64,000 nt of DNA. It comes from Ga0077523 sp038324085. GTDB taxonomy: Bacteria > Pseudomonadota > Gammaproteobacteria > Burkholderiales > Ga0077523. The translations under genes and the position numbers were made by a program. The notes under the pieces were generated by a model. It was given only the letters and a program-made list of their open reading frames with translations. It ran no database searches and had not been told where the DNA came from. The DNA is taken from positions 19,668-83,667 of the forward strand of contig JBBQHP010000015.1 of NCBI GenBank assembly GCA_038324085.1. Direction: 5' to 3'. Positions within the stretch are counted from its first letter, which is position 1; each line of letters starts with the position of its first letter. Positions 37,948 through 46,184 of the stretch are shown in pieces.

Positions 37948-37963
37948 GACCGATCGTTCCAGA
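37948..37963 (+). promoter_or_regulatory. Second copy of the TetR operator, upstream of the SnoaL-like gene
   Basis: Exact copy of the 16-base GACCGATCGTTCCAGA found before the TetR gene. It lies 111 bases upstream of the SnoaL-like start, shortly after a T-rich stretch that may end the TetR transcript. This makes the downstream gene a likely regulon member. Confidence 0.75.
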
Positions 37964-38074
37964 ATGTTTTCAACCTCGACCCAACCGCCTCAGCCGACAC
38001 CGGCGGCCATCCTCGTTTTTTCGCGAATCGGCCCGCCCCGGATTGCGCATTCCCCCACTGAAAGGACCATCTCC

Positions 38075-38629
38075 ATGAACAAGACTCGCAGCCGTATCGC
38101 GTCGTTGCTCGCCGTGACGTTACTGGCTTCCGCCGCCGGCCTGCACGCCCAATCGATTCCCAAGACCTTGAGCCAGCCTGCGACTGACTCTGTCGCAGGC
38201 GCCGAGACCCGGTTGCAAGACCAGGTCGAAACGCTCATGACGGCTTATCTCGGCGTCTGGTCGACGAGCAATCCCGGCAGCTACGATTTCGCCAGGTTCG
38301 TGACCGACGATGCGGTGTTCGAATACCCCTATGCCGATGACGGTTCGCGCCGGCTCGAAGGTCGCACCGCCATCGACCAGGCGGTGAGCGGATTTCCAGC
38401 GACGGCCACCGACTGGACCTTCAGCGATCTGCGGGTGTTCCCGACGCTCTATCCCGACACGTTCTTCGTCGAATACACGGGCAAGGCGTATGCCCCGGCC
38501 ACGCATCGGCGTTACGAATCCACCTACCTCGGGCGCATGACGGTCAGGGACGGCAAGATCGCCGAGTACTATGAACTGTGGGAGGTCGATGCCAGGGACG
38601 CGGCCTTCGGACTCGCCAGGACCAACTGA
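38075..38629 (+). CDS. Exported SnoaL/NTF2-like protein
   Basis: A 184-residue protein with a signal peptide (RIASLLAVTLLASAAGLHAQ, residues about 6-26) and an NTF2-like fold of the SnoaL type in the remainder (VETLMTAYLGVWSTSN, AVFEYPYADDGS, GKAYAPATHRRYESTYLGRM). Such domains bind small hydrophobic molecules; an enzymatic role is uncertain. It is flanked by a copy of the TetR operator upstream and a terminator downstream, so it is a single-gene unit under TetR control. The ATG follows an AAAGGA site. Confidence 0.85.
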   Translation: MNKTRSRIASLLAVTLLASAAGLHAQSIPKTLSQPATDSVAGAETRLQDQVETLMTAYLGVWSTSNPGSYDFARFVTDDAVFEYPYADDGSRRLEGRTAIDQAVSGFPATATDWTFSDLRVFPTLYPDTFFVEYTGKAYAPATHRRYESTYLGRMTVRDGKIAEYYELWEVDARDAAFGLARTN

Positions 38630-38682
38630 CCGCAACGGTCTCGTCAATCCAGGTTTCTCCGCCCTCTCTCCGACGCTGACGG

Positions 38683-38713
38683 GACGGCCCTCACGGGCCG
38701 TCTTTCTTTTTTG
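38683..38713 (+). terminator. Rho-independent terminator after the SnoaL-like gene
   Basis: GACGGCCC-TCAC-GGGCCGTC forms an 8-base-pair stem at 38683-38702, followed by a T-rich run (TTTCTTTTTT). Clear intrinsic terminator, 53 bases after the stop codon. Confidence 0.9.
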
Positions 38714-38916
38714 CTTTTCCCGCTGGATTGAACGATCGAAACCGGCGAGCGCTTCGCGACTGGCCTCCGGACGACCGCGACGCCGTGAGCGAATGCGTTA
38801 GCAGCCGGGGGTCACAGCGCCTCGCTCGGCCTGTACAGTGGGGCGATGTACGGTGGCCCGCGAGCGCCTGCGCCCAAGCTCTTCCGGTCGCGCGGCACCG
38901 TGAAACCGGACCGTTC

Positions 38917-39315
38917 ATGCAAGCGGGAGAATTTCTGTTGGCCGCCGATGCCGTATTGATCGTTCACTTCGCATTCGTGGCATTCGTTACCGGCGGCTTC
39001 GCGCTGATCTGGGCCGGTCATTTCGCCGGTTGGCGCTGGATCGGCAATCGCGCGTTCCGTTCGCTGCATCTCGCCGCCATCACGTTCGTCGCCTTCGAGT
39101 CCATGATCGGCATGGTCTGCCCGCTGACGCGGTGGGAGGCGGCGCTGCGGGGCGAATCCGACGAGCGCTCGTTCATCGCCCGGATCCTGCACGCGGTGCT
39201 TTTCCATGACGTGCCGGAATGGGTATTCTCCCTGGTCTACGTGGCGTTCGCGGTCCTGACCGCGGTCACGATCCGGCTGGTGCCTCTGCGACCGCCCGCG
39301 ACTTCGGCCCGCTGA
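38917..39315 (+). CDS. DUF2784 family membrane protein
   Basis: A 132-residue integral membrane protein with about four helices (FLLAADAVLIVHFAFVAFVTGG, FALIWAGHFAGW, a SLHLAAITFVAFESMIGMVCPLT helix, and a C-terminal VFSLVYVAFAVLTAVTIRLV). The CPLTRWEAALR stretch after the third helix is the DUF2784 signature. The function is unknown. The ATG at 38917 immediately precedes the first helix; in-frame codons upstream are Arg-rich and not conserved-looking. Confidence 0.83.
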   Translation: MQAGEFLLAADAVLIVHFAFVAFVTGGFALIWAGHFAGWRWIGNRAFRSLHLAAITFVAFESMIGMVCPLTRWEAALRGESDERSFIARILHAVLFHDVPEWVFSLVYVAFAVLTAVTIRLVPLRPPATSAR

Positions 39316-39416
39316 GGGCCGGCGCAATCCTGCAACAGCCAATCGTCGATACCGGCGGGGAACTCTCTCCGGTTCCACCGGGTCCGATCAGCGATTTTCC
39401 CCGAGGAGCAAGACCC

Positions 39417-39863
39417 ATGATCCAGTTCAACGTGAATGGCCGCGACGTGAGCGTCGACGTCGAACCCGAAATGCCCTTGCTATGGGTACTGCGCGACGAG
39501 CTGGGCCTGACCGGAACCAAGTACGGCTGCGGCATCTCGCTCTGCGGCGCCTGCACGGTGCATGTCGACGGCGAAGCCACCCGTACCTGCGTGCTGCCGG
39601 TAGCTGCCGTGGCGGGAAAGCGCATCACCACCATCGAAGGCCTGTCGGCGGATGGCACCCACCCGGTGCAGAAGGCCTGGGTGCAGCTCCAGGTGCCCCA
39701 ATGCGGCTACTGCCAAAGCGGCCAGATCATGGCCGCCGCGGCGCTGATCGCGTCGAATGCCAAGCCGGATGACGGTGTCATCGACAGCACCATGAGCAAC
39801 ATCTGCCGCTGCGGCACGTATGTGCGGATCCGCGACGCCGTGAAGCTCGCGGCCAGCCTGTGA
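39417..39863 (+). CDS. iorA: Molybdenum hydroxylase, 2Fe-2S subunit (isoquinoline 1-oxidoreductase alpha-like)
   Basis: Small electron-transfer subunit of a xanthine dehydrogenase-superfamily enzyme, 148 residues. The plant-type [2Fe-2S] motif YGCGISLCGACTVHVDGEAT-RTC stands at about 38-60, and a second [2Fe-2S] motif QCGYCQSGQ with ICRCGTY at about 98-132. Both clusters relay electrons from the molybdenum subunit. The catalytic subunit gene follows 11 bases downstream. In related two-subunit enzymes there is no FAD subunit and electrons go to cytochromes or other acceptors. GAGGAGCAAG precedes the ATG. Confidence 0.9.
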   Translation: MIQFNVNGRDVSVDVEPEMPLLWVLRDELGLTGTKYGCGISLCGACTVHVDGEATRTCVLPVAAVAGKRITTIEGLSADGTHPVQKAWVQLQVPQCGYCQSGQIMAAAALIASNAKPDDGVIDSTMSNICRCGTYVRIRDAVKLAASL

Positions 39864-39874
39864 GGAGCGCGACC

Positions 39875-42028
39875 ATGACCACACCGATCGACAGCAGCCG
39901 CCGCAATTTCCTCGTCGCTTCCACCGCACTCGGTGGCGGATTGATGCTGGGCGTGCATCTGCCCGTCTTCGCGCAAGACGCCGGATCCACCGTTGCCGAA
40001 GTGACGCACTGGATCGTGATCCAACCCGACGATACGGTGATCATCCGCATCGCCCGCTCTGAATTGGGACAAGGCAGCTTCACCGGGCTCGCGATGCTCG
40101 TCGCCGAAGAACTCGAATGCGACTGGGACAAGGTTCAGCCGGAATACGCAGACGTGAACGAGCACGTACGCCGCAATCGCATCTTCGGTTCGATGACCAC
40201 GGGCGGCAGTCGCGCGATCCGCGATTCGCACAAATACCTGCGCGAGGCTGGCGCGGCCGGTCGCGAGATGCTGCTCACCGCCGCGGCCGGTGAGTGGGGC
40301 GTTCCCGTCACCGAGCTCACAGTGAGCAAGGGCGTGATCATGCATGCCGCCACCAGCCGCAGCACCACCTACGGCAAGATGGCGCCGCTCGCCGGCAAGC
40401 TCGAAATGCCGAAGGAGCCGAAGCTGAAGGACCCGAAGGACTGGAAGCTGCTCGGCACCTCGCCGGCCCGCTTCGACATCCCCGACAAGACGACGGGCCG
40501 GCAGATCTACGCTGCCGACGTGCGCCTGCCGGGCATGGTGCACGCATCGATCGTCCAATGCCCGGTGTTCGGGGGCAAGCTCAAGTCGTACGACAAGTCC
40601 AAGATCGAAAACATGCGCGGTGTGAAGAGCGTCGTCGCGGCCGACGACTGGGTGGCCGTGGTCGCCGACAACTGGTGGCGTGCCAACGAGGCGCTCAAGG
40701 CGCTGCCGGTGGAATGGGACGTGGGCCAGAACGGTGAAGTGACGAGCGAATCCATTCGCGCCTTTCTCCGCACCGGGATCGATGCCACCGACGTGCCCGT
40801 GGCTCGCAAGGACGGCGATACGAGTGCCGCCTTCGCCGCCGCCGACAAGATCGTCGAAGCCGAATATTCGGCACCGTTCCTGAACCACGCGACGCTGGAA
40901 CCGCAAACCGCCACGGCGCTCATGAAACCCGACAGCGTCGAAGTCTGGGTCGGAACCCAGAACGGCGAGGCTTCCATCGCCGCGGCCTCGGAGGCCTCCG
41001 GCCTGCCGCTCGAAAAGGTCTACCTGCACAAGATGCACGCCGGCGGTGCCTTCGGTCGCCGCACCGCGTTCAACGAGTTCGTGAAGCAGGCGATCAAGAT
41101 CGCGCAGACCATGCCCGGCACCCCGGTACGCCTGCAATGGTCGCGCGAAGAAGACATGGTCCAGGGCCGCTACCGCCCGACCACGCTCGTCAAGTTGCGC
41201 GGCGCGCTCGACAAGGACGGCAACTGGACCGGCTGGCATGTACGCCAATCGGAGCCGTCGATCGCTGCCGCGGTGCTCACCCAGTTCCTGAAGGACGGTG
41301 TCGACCAGATCGGTACGCGATCGTTCATCGACTCGCCTTACGGCGTGCCGAACTACACGCTCGAATACGCCATGCGCAATACCCACGTTCTGCTGGGCCC
41401 GTGGCGTGCCGTGGCGCACACCCACAATCCGTTCTTTCGCGAGAGCTTCATCGACGAACTCGCACTCGCAGCCGGCAGGGACCCGTACGAGTTCCGCCGC
41501 GCGATGCTCGTGAACAAGCCGAAGGACCTGGCCGTGCTCGACGCCGTGGCCAAGGCCGTGGGCTGGGGTTCGGCCGCGCCGGCAGGTATTTCCCGTGGCA
41601 TCGCGGTGGTGGACTCCTATGGCAGCTTCTCGGCAGCCGCAGTCGAACTCTCGGTGAAGGGCGGCACGGAAGTCGACGTGAAGCGCGTGATCCTCGCGCT
41701 GGACCCGGGGCACATCGTGCATCCGGACGCGGTCAAGGCGCAGATCGAAAGCGGTGTCGTCTGGGCCTTGAGCGCTGCGATGCTCGAGGAAATCACCATC
41801 GCCAACGGACGGGTCGTGCAGACCAACTTCTCCGACTATCCCGTGCTCACCCTGCGGCACACGCCCAAGACGGAATCGATTCTGATGCCGAGCGGCGGAT
41901 TCTGGGGTGGCGTCGGCGAGCCACCGATGGCGGCCGTGCTGCCCGCCCTGGGCAATGCGATCTTCGCCGCCACGGGCAAGAGACTCCGTTCGCTGCCGAT
42001 GAAGAACGAAGGCTTCAGTTATGCGTGA
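39875..42028 (+). CDS. iorB: Molybdenum hydroxylase, large subunit (isoquinoline 1-oxidoreductase beta-like), Tat-exported
   Basis: Molybdopterin-binding catalytic subunit of 717 residues. A Tat signal (SSRRNFLVAS, then a hydrophobic stretch ending FAQ) directs the folded enzyme to the periplasm. The aldehyde oxidase/xanthine dehydrogenase a/b hammerhead and molybdopterin domains follow (GKMAPLAGKLEMPKEPKLK, AEYSAPFLNHATLEPQTATA, GGAFGRRTAFNE, PWRAVAHTHNPF, GGFWGGVGEPPMAAV). Members oxidise N-heterocycles or aldehydes; the substrate here is not evident. The ATG at 39875 has GAGGAGCG upstream. It is co-transcribed with the 2Fe-2S subunit. Confidence 0.9.
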   Translation: MTTPIDSSRRNFLVASTALGGGLMLGVHLPVFAQDAGSTVAEVTHWIVIQPDDTVIIRIARSELGQGSFTGLAMLVAEELECDWDKVQPEYADVNEHVRRNRIFGSMTTGGSRAIRDSHKYLREAGAAGREMLLTAAAGEWGVPVTELTVSKGVIMHAATSRSTTYGKMAPLAGKLEMPKEPKLKDPKDWKLLGTSPARFDIPDKTTGRQIYAADVRLPGMVHASIVQCPVFGGKLKSYDKSKIENMRGVKSVVAADDWVAVVADNWWRANEALKALPVEWDVGQNGEVTSESIRAFLRTGIDATDVPVARKDGDTSAAFAAADKIVEAEYSAPFLNHATLEPQTATALMKPDSVEVWVGTQNGEASIAAASEASGLPLEKVYLHKMHAGGAFGRRTAFNEFVKQAIKIAQTMPGTPVRLQWSREEDMVQGRYRPTTLVKLRGALDKDGNWTGWHVRQSEPSIAAAVLTQFLKDGVDQIGTRSFIDSPYGVPNYTLEYAMRNTHVLLGPWRAVAHTHNPFFRESFIDELALAAGRDPYEFRRAMLVNKPKDLAVLDAVAKAVGWGSAAPAGISRGIAVVDSYGSFSAAAVELSVKGGTEVDVKRVILALDPGHIVHPDAVKAQIESGVVWALSAAMLEEITIANGRVVQTNFSDYPVLTLRHTPKTESILMPSGGFWGGVGEPPMAAVLPALGNAIFAATGKRLRSLPMKNEGFSYA

Positions 42029-42193
42029 GCGCACAGCCTCCGACGACAAGCTCGGTATGCGATGACGCCAGGCCTTGATCGCCCCCTCACCCTGATTCAC
42101 CGCAGGTCTGGGGGAGTGGGGCAGCGGTGAGTGCCGCCACCCGAGGTTGAGGCCATTCTCAACAGGGAAGGCGGCCGGGGTCGAGGGGGAACC

Positions 42194-42667
42194 ATGCAAT
42201 CCAGCAACACGTACCTGCCGATCGGCTCGAGACGCAGCATTCTGAAGGCCGTCGCCTCGGGCGTTGCGCTATCGATCGTGCCGAACGGTCGCGCTCGCGC
42301 CACGCCCGACTCGCTCGCCATCGCCCTGCGCGAAACATTCGGCGAAGCCGAAATCCGACCCGGAAGAGTCCACCTCGAGATCTCCCTGATCGCCGAGGAC
42401 GGCGGCATCGTCCCGGCGACGGTGCGCGTGGACAGCCCGATGACGGAGGCCGATCACGTCACGGAGATCCATCTGTTCTCCGAGAAGAATCCGTTGCCGC
42501 GAATCGCGGCTTTCACGCTCGGCTCCGACAACGGTCGCGCCCAGGTGTCGACGCGCATCCGCCTTGCCGACTCCCAGCGCGTGATCGCGATCGCGCGTCT
42601 GAACGACGGCTCGCTGTGGTCCGACGAAGCACAGGTGGAAGTCTCGCTGGCGGCCTGCGGAGGATAG
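42194..42667 (+). CDS. soxY: SoxY-like sulfur carrier protein
   Basis: Periplasmic carrier of 157 residues that in the Sox system holds thiosulfate-derived sulfur on a C-terminal cysteine. A Tat-type leader (GSRRSILKAVASGVALS) is followed by the SoxY beta-sandwich (EIRPGRVHLEIS, GGIVPATVRVDSPM) and a C-terminal ACGG whose Cys is the carrier residue. The usual GGCGG tail reads AACGG here. soxZ starts 5 bases after the stop. No soxXA, soxB or soxCD is nearby, so the sulfur donor is not defined by context. Confidence 0.87.
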   Translation: MQSSNTYLPIGSRRSILKAVASGVALSIVPNGRARATPDSLAIALRETFGEAEIRPGRVHLEISLIAEDGGIVPATVRVDSPMTEADHVTEIHLFSEKNPLPRIAAFTLGSDNGRAQVSTRIRLADSQRVIAIARLNDGSLWSDEAQVEVSLAACGG

Positions 42668-42672
42668 CCCTC

Positions 42673-42993
42673 GTGGCGCGTACGTTCATCAGGGTGCCGT
42701 CGGAAGTGAAGCGCGGCGACAGCTTCGAGGTCAAGGCGATGATCGAGCATCCCAATCATTCCGGATACCGCGTCGATCTCGTCGGAAAACCCATTCCCCG
42801 TCACATCGTGACGACGTTCACTTGCAGTTATGAGGGGCGCGAAGTGTTTCGCGCGGCGCTGCATCCGGCGATCGCGACGAATCCCTACCTGACGTTCTTC
42901 GTGGTCGCCAGGGACAGCGGGACGCTCGAGATGACCTGGACAGACGACAGAGGCGAAGTGACGACACAGCAGGCCGCCGTCACGGTCATCTGA
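42673..42993 (+). CDS. soxZ: SoxZ-like sulfur-carrier partner
   Basis: Binding partner of SoxY, 106 residues, an immunoglobulin-like beta sandwich with the typical IRVPSEVKRGDSFEVKAMIEHP start, the GKPIPRHIVTTF turn and the C-terminal MTWTDDRGEVTTQQA segment. It starts at a GTG with GGAGGA upstream, only a few bases after soxY, so the two are co-translated as the usual SoxYZ heterodimer. Length and motifs are those of the family. Confidence 0.87.
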   Translation: MARTFIRVPSEVKRGDSFEVKAMIEHPNHSGYRVDLVGKPIPRHIVTTFTCSYEGREVFRAALHPAIATNPYLTFFVVARDSGTLEMTWTDDRGEVTTQQAAVTVI

Positions 42994-43021
42994 CCGGTTC
43001 TGCCTCGCCTGTTGCGACGGC

Positions 43022-43621
43022 CTACGCGCCGCCGCCGTCCAGCGCCTTGCGTTCAGCCAGCGTGAGGATCTGTGGCGCCTTGATGGGTGCACCGGAATCG
43101 GACTCGAAGAACGGGTTCTCTCGGTATTTGCCGCTCAGGCGCGCGCCTAAGACGTTCTTCATGATCTTCACGATCCCGAAGAACGCTGCCAGGGGCGTCG
43201 ATTCGACCTTGCCCCGGGCGGAACCGGTGTTCAGTTCGATCTTCACCGGGCCGAAGGCTGCGTCGATCGCAGCGTCGGTCTCGGGCAGACAATTGCGCAC
43301 CAGGCCCAGGTAGGACAGCTTCCGGTCCCGCGGTGTGTTGCCGATCGGAGTACGGCAGCAGCTCGCGTACCACCGCAGCAGACCCCTCGGGCTCAACGAC
43401 ATGCAGGCCATTTTGTCCGCGCCGGAGGTGAAATGAACGGACCGCGGAAGGCTGGCGATGATGTCCGTTCCGCCATGGCTGTCGAGAATGTCGTCGTGCC
43501 GACCGAGGAAGCGCGCGAACGCCTGGCAATCGCGGCAGTAGCACACGGCGCGGCCACCCGAGGGCAATGCCTCCACGTAGCCCTGGATGGCTCCGCACCC
43601 ACAGCGCAAGGGGACGTTCAT
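43022..43621 (-). CDS. DUF6151 / GFA-like zinc-binding protein
   Basis: A 199-residue cytoplasmic protein. The N-terminus has a zinc-ribbon-like cysteine pattern (CGCG, then CYCRDCQAF) resembling the GFA fold, and a second pair CCRTPIGNTP near residue 110. The C-terminal half has PLAAFFGIVKIMKNVLGARLSGKYRENPFF, typical of the DUF6151 family, whose function is unknown. The start at 43621 is supported by conservation of the MNVPLRCGCGAI opening. It faces soxZ with 28 bases between stops. Confidence 0.8.
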   Translation of the reverse strand: MNVPLRCGCGAIQGYVEALPSGGRAVCYCRDCQAFARFLGRHDDILDSHGGTDIIASLPRSVHFTSGADKMACMSLSPRGLLRWYASCCRTPIGNTPRDRKLSYLGLVRNCLPETDAAIDAAFGPVKIELNTGSARGKVESTPLAAFFGIVKIMKNVLGARLSGKYRENPFFESDSGAPIKAPQILTLAERKALDGGGA

Positions 43622-43823
43622 GGGGGGAAGCGTACAAAATGGCGCGATCGAACGGAAGTGGAAGTTGTCCTGTGTGCGGCGCCGGGTGTGATTCGGCGCA
43701 GGAGCGTGCAACAGATTGGCGGTCTGGAACGAATGTAACTGCTGCTCACGTCGAAAGCGCCTCGGCCGGAACGTCGTAGCCATGCGGAGCGAAATTTCAA
43801 CAACCTCATGCGCGGAGATTGAC

Positions 43824-44095
43824 ATGCGATCCACGTTACTCGGCAAGGCCGACCGCAACGTGATCGACGGGCCGCTCGCCGAGACCAAGGAACTGATCGC
43901 CGGCTTCTGGCTCGGGAAGTGCGCATCCTTGCAGGAGGCAATCGAGTGGGCCAAGCACTGCCCCATCGGATGGAAGGCGAATCGGAGATCGAGATCCCGC
44001 TGCTCTGCGATGCCGAGCACTTCGGCGAAACTTTCACGCCGGAATTGCGCGCGGAGATCGACGCGCAAGCGGAATCATCGGCAAAGGCGGAATGA
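43824..44095 (+). pseudogene. YCII-related (DGPF) domain fragment, truncated and frameshifted
   Basis: The first frame reads VIDGPLAETKELIAGFWLGKCASLQEAIEWAKHCP, the second half of a YCII/DGPF domain. After HCP the reading must switch at about 43968 to another frame that continues MEGESEIEIPLLCDAEHFGE and FTPELRAEIDAQAE to the stop at 44093. The N-terminal half of the domain (about 60 residues) is missing. A single indel plus truncation makes this a remnant. Intact relatives are about 110-140 residues, often regulated with ECF sigma factors; none is seen here. Confidence 0.78.
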
Positions 44096-44111
44096 AGACT
44101 TGGGCGGATGA

Positions 44112-44653
44112 GCCGATGCTGTGCCCACCTGTTGCGATTTCCCTAAAATGGTGACATCACCACAGACCGCCCTGAACCCAACACGCGGCGAGGATCGACG
44201 GGCGGTGCTGGGCATTCTCGAGATTGTTGCGTGCGGTCGTATCCAGTCGATCGAGGTTGGCCGGGCAGAAGTTGGCGTCCTCCCCGATACTTTCCAAGTA
44301 TCGGTACAACGCGTGACGGGCTACGGTTGTCATGAGGTGCGGAACGCTCGATAGTCGACAGCACAGCGCCGCCAGGTGTCACCGGGACCGCCCCCGTATG
44401 GGGGCGACATCTCGGGGCGCCGCGACGATTTCGGGCCGCGCATTCGCGACGATTTCGACGTCTTGTCGCGGGGGTAACCCGACAGCGTAGACCTGCGCCA
44501 GTGGCCGGCGCGTCCCGAATCTTGCGATTGAACCTTTTATTTGACGGAGAGAGTTCGAGCGCAAGAAGCAGAGCGCGCCGAATCTGCCGAGTGCCTTACG
44601 TTCGGGTGAAGCACAGCACATCGCTTCGCTGCTTGAAACGACAAGGACTCATC
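44112..44653. other. 540 bases without a convincing gene
   Basis: Between the YCII fragment and the TagD-like gene. One small open frame (about 77 codons from GTG near 44121) lacks a ribosome-binding site and any known similarity. The region has lower coding density than its surroundings and probably belongs to the same decayed stretch. Confidence 0.45.
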
Positions 44654-44998
44654 ATGATCCGCATCGGCTGCGCACCAGGCGCTTTCGATCTCTTCCGTAT
44701 CGGACACCTGAACGTCTTGCGCGCGGCCAGGAGCCGCTGCAACCCCCTCGTCGCCGGCGTCGTCCGTGACGACATGCCCAGGCTGCACAAGGGCATCACA
44801 CCCGTCGTCCCGTTCGAAGAGCGACTCGATCGCGATTTCGCCACGGTTGGCGCCGGGGTCATCCATCTCCCGCGGATGCTGTCGACATCGAGTACGGCGC
44901 TTCGCACCGCGCTTCGAAACGTCAACGAGATCGGCGAACGGCTCGTGCGCGGCAACCGCAACAGCACCGTCGGAAATCGCGAACCCAGTCGCGTCTGA
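44654..44998 (+). CDS. TagD-like cytidylyltransferase with a central deletion
   Basis: A 114-residue product clearly related to glycerol-3-phosphate/ethanolamine-phosphate-type cytidylyltransferases: the N-terminus has the nucleotide-binding GAFDLFRIGHLNVLRAAR (HxGH equivalent IGHL) and VVRDDMPRLHKGITPVVPFEERL, while the C-terminus has the family's DFATVGAGVIHLPRMLSTSSTALRTAL. About 45-50 residues that normally lie between ERL and the late helix, including the GDDW-type loop, are absent. The frame is intact, yet function is doubtful. It is annotated as a gene because it is open and translatable, but it may be a remnant. Confidence 0.7.
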   Translation: MIRIGCAPGAFDLFRIGHLNVLRAARSRCNPLVAGVVRDDMPRLHKGITPVVPFEERLDRDFATVGAGVIHLPRMLSTSSTALRTALRNVNEIGERLVRGNRNSTVGNREPSRV

Positions 44999-45088
44999 TT
45001 CAGATCGCAAGAAACGGATCGTTCTTTCTCTCTCGGCTCACTACTCTCACTTTTCTCAACCACCGCTGTGATCAACGAGGAGTATTTC

Positions 45089-45541
45089 ATGTCCATCGAA
45101 CAAGACAACAAAGCAATCGTCGGCCGCTGGTTCACCAGCTTCTGGGGCGAGACCTGCGATCTCAGCATCGTCGACGAGATCGCCGCACCCGACATGCTCT
45201 TGCACTACTCGCTGCACGAGCCTCGTCGCGGTCACGCCGACATCAAGGCCTTCATGACGGACTTCCGCAAGGCATTCCCCGATCTCAAGTTCTGGGGCGC
45301 AGCGGACCTGATCGCAGAGGGCGACTACGTGGTTGGGCGCTGGGAAGGTGGCGGCACGCACACCGGCGCGGCGCTCGATGACTTCCTGGTAGGCGGACTG
45401 CCTGCGGCCACCGGTCGCAAGATGCATTTCACCGGTACCACGGTGCTGCGACTCAACGCCGGAAAGATCGTTGAAGAAATCGGCCTGGACGACGGCGTCA
45501 AGGCATTGACTCAACTCGGTCTGATCAAGACCGCCGCGTGA
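45089..45541 (+). CDS. SnoaL-like ester cyclase family protein
   Basis: A 150-residue NTF2-like protein of the SnoaL/ester cyclase type: IVGRWFTSFWGETCDL start, a VDEIAAPDMLLHYSL helix, FPDLKFWGAADLIAEGDYVVGRWEGGGTHTG and the C-terminal GKIVEEIGLDDGVKALTQLG. No signal peptide, so cytoplasmic. Members are a mix of cyclases and binding proteins; no catalytic partner is adjacent. GAGGAG sits seven bases before the ATG at 45089. A GTG seven codons upstream would be an alternative. Confidence 0.85.
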   Translation: MSIEQDNKAIVGRWFTSFWGETCDLSIVDEIAAPDMLLHYSLHEPRRGHADIKAFMTDFRKAFPDLKFWGAADLIAEGDYVVGRWEGGGTHTGAALDDFLVGGLPAATGRKMHFTGTTVLRLNAGKIVEEIGLDDGVKALTQLGLIKTAA

Positions 45542-45606
45542 AGCAGGAGGAGCCGACGTCCACGACGCGTCGTCGGCCCTACCTCTGGCCTTGCAAGGAG
45601 ACTGCC

Positions 45607-45849
45607 GTGTTCATGAATGCGATTCCAAGTCAAGGCAATGCCGACCTCGGTGCCGTGTGGGTGCGGCATCAGCTCGCGCGAATTCATCAGAAGCATGTGC
45701 AGTTCGCCCGGCACTTCCGCGTGGACGTCGCTGGGCTGTTGATGCGAGCAACCCGTCTGGCGCGTGAAGCAGGTCTGGCATCGGCACAGCATGCGCCGCA
45801 AAGCTGGTTGACCGACCCCGAAACGGCGGGCGATGATCGCGGCCATTGA
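45607..45849 (+). CDS. Small hypothetical protein after the SnoaL-like gene
   Basis: An 80-residue frame opening at GTG 45607 (next in-frame ATG two codons later), with AAGGAG six bases upstream. It contains a helical, Arg/His-rich middle (VWVRHQLARIHQKHVQFARH) and no recognised domain. It sits 65 bases after the SnoaL-like stop. The ribosome-binding site is the main support; it may also be a fragment of something larger. The following 45850-46184 has no supported gene. Confidence 0.35.
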   Translation: MFMNAIPSQGNADLGAVWVRHQLARIHQKHVQFARHFRVDVAGLLMRATRLAREAGLASAQHAPQSWLTDPETAGDDRGH

Positions 45850-46184
45850 CCACTGTGGGTGGCTCGAGGTGCACGCGGCGCGCGAGCCTGCGGCATCAAG
45901 CTCGTGCCGAGGGCGGAATGCGCTCTGCGTCCGCACCGAAAGGCAGCTGCGTCCCCGGACCGGCCACTGTCGGCGAATTCGTGTTCGTGAATCGGCCTGT
46001 ATAGCACCGCAAGGTGCGGCAGACCGGGATTGCTCAGTGCGCACATCCTACGGTTGGGGACCCGAGCCCGGGCGCACCCTCCTGGATTGGACCACGGCAA
46101 GTCGACCGTGCTGGCCAGCACCCACGCTCCGTCATCGCCGTGCTAGCCTCCCCCTGAAGATTCCTGGCAACGGAGGAGAGGCGG

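Noticed and set aside
44121..44354. Small open frame of about 77 codons
   Set aside because: No ribosome-binding site or recognisable similarity in a gene-poor stretch.
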